A DNA stretch of 64,000 nucleotides from Myxococcales bacterium (GTDB lineage: Bacteria; Myxococcota_A; Polyangia; Polyangiales; Polyangiaceae): contig JADJKB010000025.1 in the NCBI GenBank assembly GCA_016706225.1, positions 186,001 through 250,000 on the forward strand, in the 5' to 3' direction. Positions 18,715 through 26,776 of this stretch are shown here, piece after piece. Within the stretch, counting starts at the first letter, position 1; each line of letters begins with the position of its first letter. Both the position numbers and the translations under genes were made by a program. The notes under the pieces were generated by a model that was not told where the DNA came from, ran no database searches, and saw only the letters and a list, made by a program, of their open reading frames with translations.

Positions 18715-18937
18715 GTCTCACGTCGTCCCAGTCCGGCGCGAGGCCAACGAACGGTTGCGCTCGCGTGCGCGGTCGCGAGGTCGACTGCCCGCGTCGATGA
18801 AATCGTGCGCCAGCACCGCGCACTGATTGCCGAGAAATAGCGCCGAGCGCAGAGCTTTCGGCTTGCGCATTGCGGTAGAAGTCTCAGTGGAAGCCGCATT
18901 TCGTGGCGCGAAGCTTGCAGCCATTCCGAACGGCAAC

Positions 18938-19804
18938 ATGGCCCGCTCCGCATCCGCGTCTCGGCGCTTCGCGGGCAGCCTCCTGCTCAGTAGCGTCATT
19001 CACACATCGCTGTTCGTGATGTTGGCGACCGGCGGATCTGTGACCGCGCGTGACCTGCAGCTCTACGAGATCGAGATCGAGCCGGAGCCGCCTCGCGCCG
19101 CGGTTGCTGCCGCGCCGGAGGCGCCGCCGCCGTCCGAGGCCCGCGACGAGTCTGCCGAGCCTGGAGCCGGCGGCCCGGCTCCGCTCCCCGGAGCCGTGAA
19201 CGAACGGCATCCGGCGGGACCGCGAGTCAACTTCCAGATCGGAGCGAACACGCCCATCGGCAACGCGGCCGTGCCACCTGCTGCGCAGGCGGGCAGAGTC
19301 CTCGCCGTCGAGGGAGAGGGCGACGTCGTGGACTTCACGATGGTGCAAGGCTCGGCGGGTCGCTACGCGGGTGGCCTCACCGCTTCGAGCGGCACCAGCG
19401 AGACCAAGGTCACGGACCCACGCGCGACCGGCGCCGGGATGGCTCCGCGCAATGCGGTGACCGCGGGGCCAGCAACCACCAAACCCGCAGCGGCGCACGC
19501 AGCGCAGACCAGGCCCCCGCCGAGCCAGGCCAGCTCCGCACGACCGGTCGTCACAGCCTGGAGTTGCGCGTTTCCCCCGCAAGCCGACGTCGACCAGATC
19601 CACTTCGCGCGCGTCCTGGTGGCGGTGACCGTGCACACCGACGGCCATGCGCTGGCGGTGACCGTGCTGTCCGATCCCGGTCACGGTTTTGGCGCCTCCG
19701 CACGCGCCTGCGCCCTCGGTCAGCGCTTCCGGGCGGCGCGCGACGCAGCCGGACGGCCCATCACTGCGACGACGCCCCCCTTCCATGTGACCTTCACTCG
19801 CTGA
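18938..19804 (+). CDS. TonB-like periplasmic protein with one membrane anchor
   Basis: ATG at 18938 (MARSASASRRF) leads into one helix (SLLLSSVIHTSLFVMLATGG). A Pro/Ala/Glu-rich region of about 170 residues crosses the periplasm, followed by a C-terminal domain with HFARVLVAVTVHTDGHALAV, LSDPGHGFGASARACALGQR and PFHVTFTR. This anchor-proline-globular order is that of TonB-family energy transducers. The C-terminal motif VxVxxDGxaxxVxvlxdpGxGfgxaA matches TonB_C-like domains in myxobacteria. ExbB/ExbD genes are not nearby, so the partner is unknown. The 220 bases upstream show no clear gene. Confidence 0.7.
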   Translation: MARSASASRRFAGSLLLSSVIHTSLFVMLATGGSVTARDLQLYEIEIEPEPPRAAVAAAPEAPPPSEARDESAEPGAGGPAPLPGAVNERHPAGPRVNFQIGANTPIGNAAVPPAAQAGRVLAVEGEGDVVDFTMVQGSAGRYAGGLTASSGTSETKVTDPRATGAGMAPRNAVTAGPATTKPAAAHAAQTRPPPSQASSARPVVTAWSCAFPPQADVDQIHFARVLVAVTVHTDGHALAVTVLSDPGHGFGASARACALGQRFRAARDAAGRPITATTPPFHVTFTR

Positions 19805-19843
19805 ATCAAACGGCATCGGCCGGAATCCGGCTCTCGACTCTGA

Positions 19844-19904
19844 CTCGTGTTTCGCCCTTTCGGGCGAAACACGAGGGCTCCAGGGGTCAGGCTCCAGGCT
19901 ACAG
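19844..19904 (-). repeat. Composite repeat, copy 1: four heptamers plus 32-bp palindrome
   Basis: Perfect 14-base arms CTCGTGTTTCGCCC / GGGCGAAACACGAG around a 4-base loop (19844-19875), flanked on the right by four 7-base units of the form GCTNCAG (19877-19904). Read on the minus strand the order is heptamers, then palindrome, exactly as in copy 2 at 25852-25911. The rest of the 440-base gap between 19804 and 20244 shows nothing I can name. Confidence 0.85.
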
Positions 19905-20243
19905 GCTTGGGAGCGCGCGTCGAGCGATCGAATGAGCCCCTGGAGCGCACGGACGAGCTCGTCGTACGCGGGTTCGAGCCGTTCATGAGCCGGTGGCGCG
20001 AGGACCCTTCGCCCGCGTCCGCACTTGCGCTCACCCCCGCCGCCACATCGCGCCCATGGCGATGATCACGGCGAGGATCCCGAGCGCGAGCACGGCGCCT
20101 CACAGAGTCCTGCGTTCCACTCGCAACGGAAGGCAAAGATCGCATGAGTCCGAGATTGTGTCGCCTTTCCGAGCCGCGGACCTCGCGCGCGGCGTCGATC
20201 ATGCCGATTGCGCATTCACTGCTGAAGTCATAGACTGCACTGG

Positions 20244-20498
20244 ATGAAAGCATTGACAGTCCGCGACGTGGATGGGGAGCTGGCGCGCGCCCTCGAACGC
20301 GAGAAGAAACGCCGCGGTTCCTCGCTGAACCAGACGGTGCTGCAGCTACTCAGGCAAGCGCTCGGGCTCGACTCGACTGCGGTCCGGTCCAACTCGCTCG
20401 GGAAGCTCGCCGGGACCTGGTCGAAGGAAGACCTGGCGCGCTTCGAGCGAGACACGTCCATGTTCGAGCGTGTCGACGAAGAGATCTGGAAGCGATGA
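20244..20498 (+). CDS. Antitoxin, ribbon-helix-helix type (VapB/FitA-like)
   Basis: An 84-residue protein starting MKALTVRDVDGELARALERE, with the short beta strand and two helices of CopG/Arc-like DNA-binding antitoxins (SLNQTVLQLLRQALGLD). The C-terminal half (WSKEDLARFERDTSMFERVD) would wrap the toxin. Its stop overlaps the start of the PIN-domain gene (ATGA at 20495-20498), the standard arrangement for autoregulated vapBC operons. It should bind its own promoter together with the toxin. Confidence 0.85.
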   Translation: MKALTVRDVDGELARALEREKKRRGSSLNQTVLQLLRQALGLDSTAVRSNSLGKLAGTWSKEDLARFERDTSMFERVDEEIWKR

Positions 20499-20893
20499 GG
20501 ATCTGCCTCGACACCTCCGCGTACAGCCACTTCAAGCGCGGTGCGCCCACGGCCATCGAGGTCATCGACGCGGCGGAATGGGTGGGCTTCCCCGCGGTCG
20601 CCCTGGGTGAGCTGCGCACGGGCTTTGCACTCGGGCGCAAGTCGCCCGAGAACGAACGCGAGCTAGCGGCGTTCCTGCGGAACCCGGTGGTGGAAGTCCT
20701 CGACGTCGATGATGCGGCTTCGCGCATTTACGCGGAAATAGTGGTGGCGCTGCGCAAGGCAGGGACACCGCTCCCGACGAACGACATCTGGATCGCTGCC
20801 GTTGCGGCCCGCGAGGGCGCCTCGGTGGTCACCTTCGACGAGCACTTCCGGGCGATCCCGCGGGTGGGGAGCGTGGTGCTGGGCGCGTCGTAG
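20495..20893 (+). CDS. PIN-domain ribonuclease toxin (VapC-like)
   Basis: Residues 1-132 are one PIN domain. ICLDTSAYSHFKRG has the first metal Asp, ALGELRTGFALGRK the conserved Glu, NDIWIAAVAAREGASVVTFD the two late acidic residues, and FDEHFRAIP the closing motif. VapC toxins are Mg-dependent RNases that cut tRNA or rRNA. It is coupled to the antitoxin by a 4-base overlap. All catalytic acids appear intact, so it is probably active. The pair lies in a debris zone and may stabilise it. Confidence 0.9.
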   Translation: MRICLDTSAYSHFKRGAPTAIEVIDAAEWVGFPAVALGELRTGFALGRKSPENERELAAFLRNPVVEVLDVDDAASRIYAEIVVALRKAGTPLPTNDIWIAAVAAREGASVVTFDEHFRAIPRVGSVVLGAS

Positions 20894-21049
20894 ACGCCCC
20901 TGCACTTGATTGGAGTGTCCGTTACCCCCGAGTCCATGCGGGTGTTTCGCGCCGCGCGGCCCAACTGCGAGGTCCAGGTCGGTGACCTTGACCAGTAGGG
21001 GCGGTACTGACGAAGATCGTGACCTTCTGGATATTGACCGTTCCTTCCA

Positions 21050-21127
21050 ATTTTTCTGAGCCCAGAATTTCTTCGTGGCGTTCGTGGCGTCTCCCGTGGG
21101 CGCCGTGGTGACAAAATCTTCTCTTCT
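21050..21127 (-). repeat. Short periodic CCACG-rich intergenic stretch
   Basis: Read on the minus strand, GAAGATTTTGTCACCACGG is followed by CCACGGGAG, CCACGAA and CCACGAAG at about 9-10 base spacing, ending in AAATTCT. It is unlike the surrounding GC-rich coding DNA and resembles dispersed intergenic repeats built on CCACGAAG units. Only one copy is visible here. Confidence 0.3.
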
Positions 21128-21871
21128 TCAAGCCACGGCGGCAGGCAAGACGCTGACGACGTCGTCGTCGATGCGCAGGGTGGCCAGGCGATCGTGGGCC
21201 GTCTCGCCGCGGTTGACGATCACGTAGGGCGCTCCCCGACGCGCTCCCGCGAGCGGCACGTCGGCAGCCGGAGTGACCACCAGCGAGGAGCCGAGCGCGA
21301 GCACCAGGTCGGCCCGCTCGGCCGCACGCATCGCCGCGCCCAGGAGCGTCATGTCGAGGGCTTGCCCGAACATCACCACCGCCGGCTTCATCAGCGCGCC
21401 ACACGCCGTGCAGGCGGGCGGCTCGCGCGTCCGCTCGAAATCGGTCATGCAGCGCTCGACGGGCTCGCGGCGCCGGCACTCGACGCACTCCACCTCGGAG
21501 TTCGTGCCGTGAAGCTCGATCAGCTTCTTCGAGCTCGTCCCTGCCGCCTGGTGCAGCCCATCGATGTTCTGGGTGACCAGGCTCTCGAGCTTGCCGCGCC
21601 GCTCGAGCTCGACCAGCGCCAGGTGCGCGGCGTTGGGACGGGCGTCGCGAAAGCCGAGGTAGCCCTCGAGCTTGTACTCCCAGTACTCGCGCCGCGCGTC
21701 CTCGTCCGCCATGAACTCCTGGAAGTAGACCGGCGCGCGCTTCTGCCAGACCCCGGTCGGACCGCGAAAATCCGGGATGCCGCTGCCCGTGGAGATGCCG
21801 GCGCCGGTGAACACCAGGACGCGAGAGGAGCGCTCGATGAGCTCGCGTAGCTTGTCGGTATCGACGGACAT
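21128..21871 (-). CDS. Sirtuin (Sir2/CobB-type NAD-dependent protein deacylase)
   Basis: The 247-residue protein has all Sir2 landmarks: VFTGAGISTGSGIPDFRG (NAD binding), VTQNIDGLHQAAGT, ELHGTN with the catalytic His, a Cys4 zinc site (CVEC and CTAC), and GSSLVVTPAADVP. It removes acyl groups from lysines using NAD and is cytoplasmic. Start ATG at 21871 overlaps the stop of a truncated upstream gene (TGATG), which suggests it was once the second gene of an operon. The family is certain; acyl specificity is not readable. Confidence 0.95.
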   Translation of the reverse strand: MSVDTDKLRELIERSSRVLVFTGAGISTGSGIPDFRGPTGVWQKRAPVYFQEFMADEDARREYWEYKLEGYLGFRDARPNAAHLALVELERRGKLESLVTQNIDGLHQAAGTSSKKLIELHGTNSEVECVECRRREPVERCMTDFERTREPPACTACGALMKPAVVMFGQALDMTLLGAAMRAAERADLVLALGSSLVVTPAADVPLAGARRGAPYVIVNRGETAHDRLATLRIDDDVVSVLPAAVA

Positions 21872-22032
21872 CACTCTGGGTCGATACGCCAGACTTTGCC
21901 GTCGAAGTCGGTGACGTACAGCTCGCCGACCGCGTCTTGCCCGAACGACGAGATCGATCCCGGCTTGCCCGCCGAGGTGATGTCGGCGGTGATCTCGGCG
22001 TCCGCTAGCTTCGCACGATCGGTTTGCTTGGG
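21871..22032 (-). pseudogene. C-terminal fragment of a PQQ-type sugar dehydrogenase
   Basis: The last 53 codons read SFGQDAVGELYVTDFDGKVWRI to a TGA that overlaps the sirtuin ATG. This is the characteristic last blade of soluble PQQ-dependent sugar dehydrogenase/HHIP-like beta-propellers (SFGEDxxGELYV). Upstream the frame meets TAG at 22033-22035, so the rest of the gene is gone. Between about 22036 and 22437 no gene could be recognised on either strand. Confidence 0.7.
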
Positions 22033-22437
22033 CTAGCCGCCGTGGCAGCGCCGGCTCTCCGTGCTCGGCGTCGCGTCGGCCGCGTGGACTCGGAAAAAAA
22101 CCAGGCGCGATGACAGGGGGCACCACATGCGCACGCGCGGGCCCGAGGACATCCCGCGCTGTCCGTATGACGTGGCGATCGTGCCTCCGCGCCTCGCGGC
22201 CGACGAGCGTGAGTGCCTGAGCGAGCGGCGCTGGGGCACGCTTGTGCTCGAGGGTGGGGCGACGAGCGACTGCAGAGCTCGTCACGTCCTGAGATCTTGA
22301 CCGCGTTGCTCGGTGGGATCCGCCGTGCGAAGCCGCAACGATTGACCATGGCCAGCGCAGAAGTCAGGGCGCACCATGTGGGCGATGCTGACGACAACGG
22401 ACGGGGCTCGCCTGGCTGTTCGGACTGAGCAGGTAGC

Positions 22438-22848
22438 GTGAGGCAGGCCTTGGCGCTTCGATCTTCCTTCGCGCGGCGGACGGATCTACTGGCAGCAGTG
22501 GCGGCCGGCCTCGCCCCCACAGCGAGCGCCTGCTCCGCCACGAGCGCCGGAGGGGGCAGCGCTGCCGAGGGTGGAACGACTGCGACCGACGGCGGCACCG
22601 GGTTGGGCGGCGCCGGCACCGGCGGCACCGGCGGCTACGTGCTGACTTGCCCGACGATGGACGACGGTGCGGAGGTCCTCCGCAACAACATCATCGACGT
22701 GGTCGACGTCGTTGCGGACGACACACACCTCTACTGGCCGTTTCACGCTGGTGAGGGTGGCGCCGACATGTTCCGCGTCTATCGACTGGCCGTGACGCCC
22801 GACTCCGTGCTCGAGAACCCTCAGAACACGCCATGCGGTGAGGAAACA
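22438..22848 (+). pseudogene. Truncated lipoprotein
   Basis: A GTG start gives a signal with a lipobox (APTASAC), a Gly-rich linker, and DGAEVLRNNIIDVVDVVADD, then THLYWPF and FRVYRLAVTPDS. This is the opening of a myxobacterial beta-propeller lipoprotein that normally runs several hundred residues. Soon after ENPQNTP the reading leaves credible protein and a second lipoprotein start appears, so the 3' part is deleted. Confidence 0.55.
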
Positions 22849-22850
22849 GA

Positions 22851-23363
22851 ATGGCCCAGCTCCTTGCCAAAGCGTTCTCGTTGTTTGGCGTCGGCCTGTG
22901 CGTGGCAACCGCCTGCGACGACTCGGAAGTCCCGCACGCGCCCACGCGTGCACGGACTTGACCCCCGTCAACAATGACCGGGGCACCGTCGAGACACGCA
23001 CTCCAGAATCTGAGATGATGCGTTTGCGTACACACGCTCGGAGGTTGGCATGATGTCGCACGCACGCACGCACGCACGCACGCTCGCACGTGCTGCGACA
23101 ACGGGGGTGGGAAGTTCTGGGCGCCCATGATGATGTGTCCGGGAAGTGCGCTGCCGGATGCGGCGTGCACCGAGTGCTGCGTGGTTTCCGAGAGTCCCGT
23201 GGACGTGGAATTCATGCGCCTGGGCGCCTGCGGCGGAGCCACGATGACCGCGGATCAGTGCAACCTCGTCTGCTGTAGCATGGGTGCCTGGACTGGGTTT
23301 GTGGCAAAGGCGGAGTGCCAGCCGAACGGAGGCGTGCCGCTGGAGCGGGAGTACTGCTTGTGA
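22851..23363 (+). pseudogene. Broken Cys-rich lipoprotein gene containing a tetranucleotide repeat
   Basis: ATG at 22851 after GAGG gives a short perfect lipoprotein signal (FGVGLCVATACDDS) but stops after 36 codons (TGA 22959-22961). A second in-frame stop follows. From the repeat at 23057 the same frame is open again and encodes TCCDNGGGKFWAPMMMCPGS, then CTECCVVSESPV and CNLVCCSMGAWTG to a stop at 23363. Head and tail fit one secreted Cys-rich protein interrupted in the middle. The tail overlaps the next gene's GTG start (GTGA). Confidence 0.5.
23057..23088. repeat. (CGCA)n microsatellite, eight units
   Basis: Six perfect CGCA units, one CGCT and one further CGCA. The unit is not a multiple of three, so slippage would shift the reading frame of the broken lipoprotein gene that contains it. 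Confidence 0.9.
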
Positions 23364-24553
23364 GCCGGTGCTCGGTTGCCCTGGTGTGCCTCGCTCTCGG
23401 TTGCGGGCAGACGACCACGGATGCGCCAGCGAGCGGCGGGGGCGGGAGCTCGGGGACCGGCGGCGAGGGCGGCGGGTGCGTCGGAACGCACTGGCGCTGG
23501 CTGCCGCCGTCTCCGGGCGCGTCGCCTCGCACGGACCATGGCGCGACCGCCTTCGAAGGCGACGTATTCGTCTGGGGAGGCCGTTTCGAGAAGCTGCGCG
23601 GAGACGGCGTGCGCATCCCTGCGGGTCCGAGCGCGAGTCCCATCTCGCTCCCCGATGCGGGCGCGCCGAGTCCGCGGATGAACCACGCCATGGTCGTCGC
23701 CGGCGGAATGCTGGTGGTCTGGGGCGGCGACGGGTACGAACAAGGCGTGTTGGGTGATGGTGCTCGATTCGACCCCGTCGCAGGCGTGTGGACACCCGTG
23801 GCCAGTGTCGGAGCGCCCAGTGCACGCGGCGTGGACAAGTTCGGGGTGGTGGGAGGCGGCTTGCTCGTGTGGGACGGGTACACGAAAGATGGCGTGCTTC
23901 TCAGCGACGGAGCGCTGTACGACCTGAACTCCGATTCGTGGTCGCCCGTGGATCCCGCGCCCCTCCAGTGCTTCGGTTGCGTGACGGTCACCGCTGGGGA
24001 GTATGGCGTGCTGACCCACGGCGAACTGCATGAGTCGAAGGAGGTCGCCGGTTACCTGTTCGACGCGAAGACAGGCAAGTGGAAGCTGCCTCCGACGGAC
24101 GGCCAAATCGGGGCTCGCGACGGCGCGGTCGCGGTCTGGTCGCCGGCGAACGAAGAGGTCATCATTTGGGGTGGCGGGGACGCTTCCAAGTTCCGTGACG
24201 ACGGTGCTCGCTTCTCAATCCCGGAGTGGAAGTGGAAAGCGATGTCTGGCGCCGGCGCCCCTTCTGCCCGATCGGGTGCAGCGGGCGCGGTGCTCCCCGC
24301 CTTGGGCGAGGCAGGGAAGTTAGTTGTCTTCGGTGGTACCGGTGTGGAAGGGCTGCTGGCTACGGGCGGGATTTACGACATCGCGACGGACACATGGACA
24401 CCGCTCCCGAAGGACGAGTGCGCCCCTCCAGCGCGCGCACTCCACAGCATGACCGTACTCGGTGCCGGAGACCGCGCAGTGGTTTGGGGCGGGATCGGAT
24501 CCGACAAACTAAACCCCGCGCCGGAGCAAGGCTGGGTGCTCTCCCCGGAATGA
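23360..24553 (+). CDS. Kelch-repeat lipoprotein
   Basis: GTG at 23360 gives a short lipoprotein signal (ALVCLALGCGQ), then a Gly-rich linker and a beta-propeller of six or so Kelch-type blades. Examples are HGATAFEGDVFVWGG, HAMVVAGGMLVVWGGDGYEQ, EEVIIWGGGDASKFRDDGAR, KLVVFGGTGVEGLLATGGIY and DRAVVWGGIGSDKLN, each with the GG and YD/aRxxxxxW Kelch signs. It should sit on the cell surface and bind a protein or glycan; no enzyme motif is seen. Its start overlaps the stop of the broken upstream gene. Confidence 0.85.
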   Translation: MSRCSVALVCLALGCGQTTTDAPASGGGGSSGTGGEGGGCVGTHWRWLPPSPGASPRTDHGATAFEGDVFVWGGRFEKLRGDGVRIPAGPSASPISLPDAGAPSPRMNHAMVVAGGMLVVWGGDGYEQGVLGDGARFDPVAGVWTPVASVGAPSARGVDKFGVVGGGLLVWDGYTKDGVLLSDGALYDLNSDSWSPVDPAPLQCFGCVTVTAGEYGVLTHGELHESKEVAGYLFDAKTGKWKLPPTDGQIGARDGAVAVWSPANEEVIIWGGGDASKFRDDGARFSIPEWKWKAMSGAGAPSARSGAAGAVLPALGEAGKLVVFGGTGVEGLLATGGIYDIATDTWTPLPKDECAPPARALHSMTVLGAGDRAVVWGGIGSDKLNPAPEQGWVLSPE

Positions 24554-24614
24554 TGCGTGCTCTGCAGCGCGTACCTGTTGAAAGCCGCACTCCAGTCGTA
24601 GCCCCAGCTCGAAT

Positions 24615-25450
24615 TCACCCGAACTGACGTCGGATGGTGGCGCATGGAAAACGCCGACAATTCGGGCTTGCGGCCCGAGGCCCGACGCCAAACGCCGTGG
24701 CGTTGCGGAGCTGCTGCGCAACCCAGCTCGAGCTCGGGTTGCTCGTCACCCCCACGCTCACGATCTTGCGCGACCCAAGCTCGATGATGAAGAACGCAAC
24801 GAGCGGCCGGAACCAGATGTCGTAGGTCTGGATGAAGTCGCACGCCCAGATTTGGTGCATGTGATTGCGTAGGAAGGTCGCCCAAGTTTGGCCCGACGGC
24901 GGGCGCGGTCGCGCCGACCGCATGTACTTCTGCACGGTGCGCTTGGCGACGCGGATGCCGAGCTTCAAAGCTCGGCTCCGGATGCGCTCCGCGCCCCAGG
25001 AGCCGGTTGTCCCGCGCGATTCTCTGGATGAGCTCCACGGTTTCCGCTGCGACCCGCGGCGCAGCGGCCCTGGGGTGGCGTGACTTCCAGCGCCAGAAGA
25101 GTCGAACCCCGTGACGATGCCTGCGAAGCACGGTCTGTGGCTGGATCAGAAGAATGGCGCTCTGCCAATGGCGAGCGAGACTTGCCAGGAGGACCATGGA
25201 GCCCGCGCTCGTGCGCCTTGAAGCTTGGGCGCGCGACCGATCACCCCGTCGGGTGTCACGAAGCGCGTCGCGCGGCGACGATGAGTTGCTGGCGCAGAAG
25301 GGTGTTCTCCGCGATGAGCTCCTCGCGCGACCGGAACGCGTCCTCGACGAGTCCGACGAAAAGAGACGTTGGCCGCGTCGTCGCCCGAACGGCGGAGTGC
25401 ACCCTTCGCACCACGCCGGCGACGACGCCTCCAGCCCATCGAGCAAACAC
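24615..25450 (-). pseudogene. Decayed integrase-core (DDE) transposase
   Basis: Three frames together resemble an IS3/IS481-like integrase. They are the N-terminal REELIAENTLLRQQLIVAARR (about 25320), a middle piece TVLRRHRHGVRLFWRWKSR and ELIQRIARDNRLL, and LGIRVAKRTVQKYMRSARPR with QIWACDFIQTYDIWFRPLVA, carrying the first catalytic Asp. After SSWVAQQLRNATAFG the similarity ends, so the second Asp and the Glu are lost. No intact terminal inverted repeats or target duplication were found. From about 25450 to 25850 nothing recognisable is present. Confidence 0.75.
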
Positions 25451-25851
25451 GGCCAGAACACGAGGGATTGTCGTGATATCGGCGCGCTGTTCAAGTCTTG
25501 TTCGCCTCCGATTTCCGGGCGATCATTCGGCGGATACCCGAAGTAGCCAACACAGCGCAAGGAAGCGGCGGTCCTTCGCGTCGCTCCCCTGGTCGGACTC
25601 CTCTACTCCGTCCTCGTTCTCTGGTTCGCCGAAGGCGCCCTCCAGAGCCCGCTGGCCAGGCTTCCTGTCCGACCGTGCTACGCGCACAAGCGCTACTTCT
25701 CTTCCCCGACATCCTCCGTACCGCCCGTCGTGCCCTCCACGGCATCGACGTTCTGGTTCCATTCAACCTTTCCGAGAACTTTACAACAACCTCGACGCCC
25801 CCAGATCGTCATCTGCAGCATGCACTGAACCCCACCGGTCGAGCGGACCCA

Positions 25852-25911
25852 CTGAAGTCTGCAGCCTGAAGTCTGTAGCCTCGTGTTTCGCCCGAAAGGG
25901 CGAAATACGAG
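25852..25911 (+). repeat. Composite repeat, copy 2: four heptamers plus 32-bp palindrome
   Basis: Four 7-base units CTGAAGT, CTGCAGC, CTGAAGT, CTGTAGC (25852-25879) directly precede CTCGTGTTTCGCCC - GAAA - GGGCGAAATACGAG (25880-25911, one mismatch in the arms). It has the same order and almost the same length as copy 1 at 19844-19904, in opposite orientation. Confidence 0.85.
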
Positions 25912-25972
25912 GCTGAGACGGTTGGCGGCGCGCCCGTTGCTCGCGGCGGCGGCGATCGACTATGCCGGACGG

Positions 25973-26776
25973 ATGGAAGAGCTGATCGTTCTGCTCGTGC
26001 TCGCAGGCCTGGGGGCCTTCGGCCTGTTTCTACTGTACGCGCTGACCGGGATCATCATCGTGCAACCGTTCACTCAGGTGGTGGTGCTGCGCTTCGGCAA
26101 GTACAAACGCACCATCGAGGACAACGGCCTGGGGTACGTCTTCCCGCTGGGGCGCAAGCTGTACCGGATCTCGAGCCAGGTCGTGACGACGAACCTGCCA
26201 CACCTCGTGGTGGTCGAGTCCAGCGGCAACCCCATCGAGGTGTCGGCGATGTGCTCCTACCGCGTGCGCGATGCGGCGCGCGCCGCGCTCGAGGTCGAAA
26301 ACTACCCGCTGTTCGTGAACTCGTTGGCGACGGTCGTGGTCAAGAACATCTGCGCCCACTACCCATACGAGGCCGAGGACCCGGGCCAACCCAACCTCAA
26401 ACACGAGAGTGAGGTGGTGACTCGTCACTTGATCACCACGCTGCAGGAGCTGTTGGTTCCGGCCGGGGTCGAGGTGCTCGACCTGCGTCTCAACGATCTC
26501 ACCTACACCGCGGAGATCGCTCAATCCATGCTGCTCAGACAGCAGGCAGCCGCGATGGTGGATGCACGGCGCACCATGGTCCGGGGTGCGACCGAGACGG
26601 TGCGGGGTGCGCTGGGGAAGATGTCGAGCTCGGGCCTCCAGTTGCCGCCCCACGCGCTGGAGTCGCTGACCACGAACCTCATGATGGTGCTCTGCAGCGG
26701 AGAGCGCGTGCAGACGGTCATGCCCATCGCGGTCACTCTGGATCCGACGAGCCCCACAGCGCAGGTGCGGTCATGA
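25973..26776 (+). CDS. SPFH/Band 7 (stomatin-like) membrane protein, copy A
   Basis: ATG at 25973 starts an N-terminal membrane helix (LIVLLVLAGLGAFGLFLLYA). A Band 7 domain follows: VQPFTQVVVLRFGKYKRTIE, GLGYVFPLGRKLYRISSQVV, then GVEVLDLRLNDLTYTAEIAQ and a helical tail SMLLRQQAAAMVDARR. SPFH proteins oligomerise into membrane microdomain scaffolds or cages. The stop overlaps the next gene (ATGA), a paralogue with the same layout, so the two probably form a hetero-oligomer, as HflK/HflC do. No partner protease or NfeD gene is adjacent. Confidence 0.92.
   Translation: MEELIVLLVLAGLGAFGLFLLYALTGIIIVQPFTQVVVLRFGKYKRTIEDNGLGYVFPLGRKLYRISSQVVTTNLPHLVVVESSGNPIEVSAMCSYRVRDAARAALEVENYPLFVNSLATVVVKNICAHYPYEAEDPGQPNLKHESEVVTRHLITTLQELLVPAGVEVLDLRLNDLTYTAEIAQSMLLRQQAAAMVDARRTMVRGATETVRGALGKMSSSGLQLPPHALESLTTNLMMVLCSGERVQTVMPIAVTLDPTSPTAQVRS

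Noticed and set aside
18718..18935. Minus-strand open frame upstream of the TonB-like gene (RSALFLGNQCAVLAHDFIDA)
   Set aside because: Some protein-like text but no start, no domain and overlap with the TonB-like gene's leader; too weak to list.
19844..19875. Rho-independent terminator for the TonB-like gene
   Set aside because: The stem is strong but no T-run follows on either strand, and a second copy with the same flanking heptamers at 25.9 kb shows it is a dispersed repeat. It might still stop transcription incidentally.
20037..20098. Short hydrophobic C-terminal peptide on the minus strand (LALGILAVIIAMGAMWRRG)
   Set aside because: Only about 20 codons after an in-frame stop; could be a remnant sorting tail but cannot be supported as a gene.
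22061..22437. Possible coding on either strand between the dehydrogenase fragment and the truncated lipoprotein
   Set aside because: Open frames exist but show no motif, signal peptide or start context.
23057..23088. CRISPR-like repeat array
   Set aside because: Four-base units with no spacers; a simple microsatellite.
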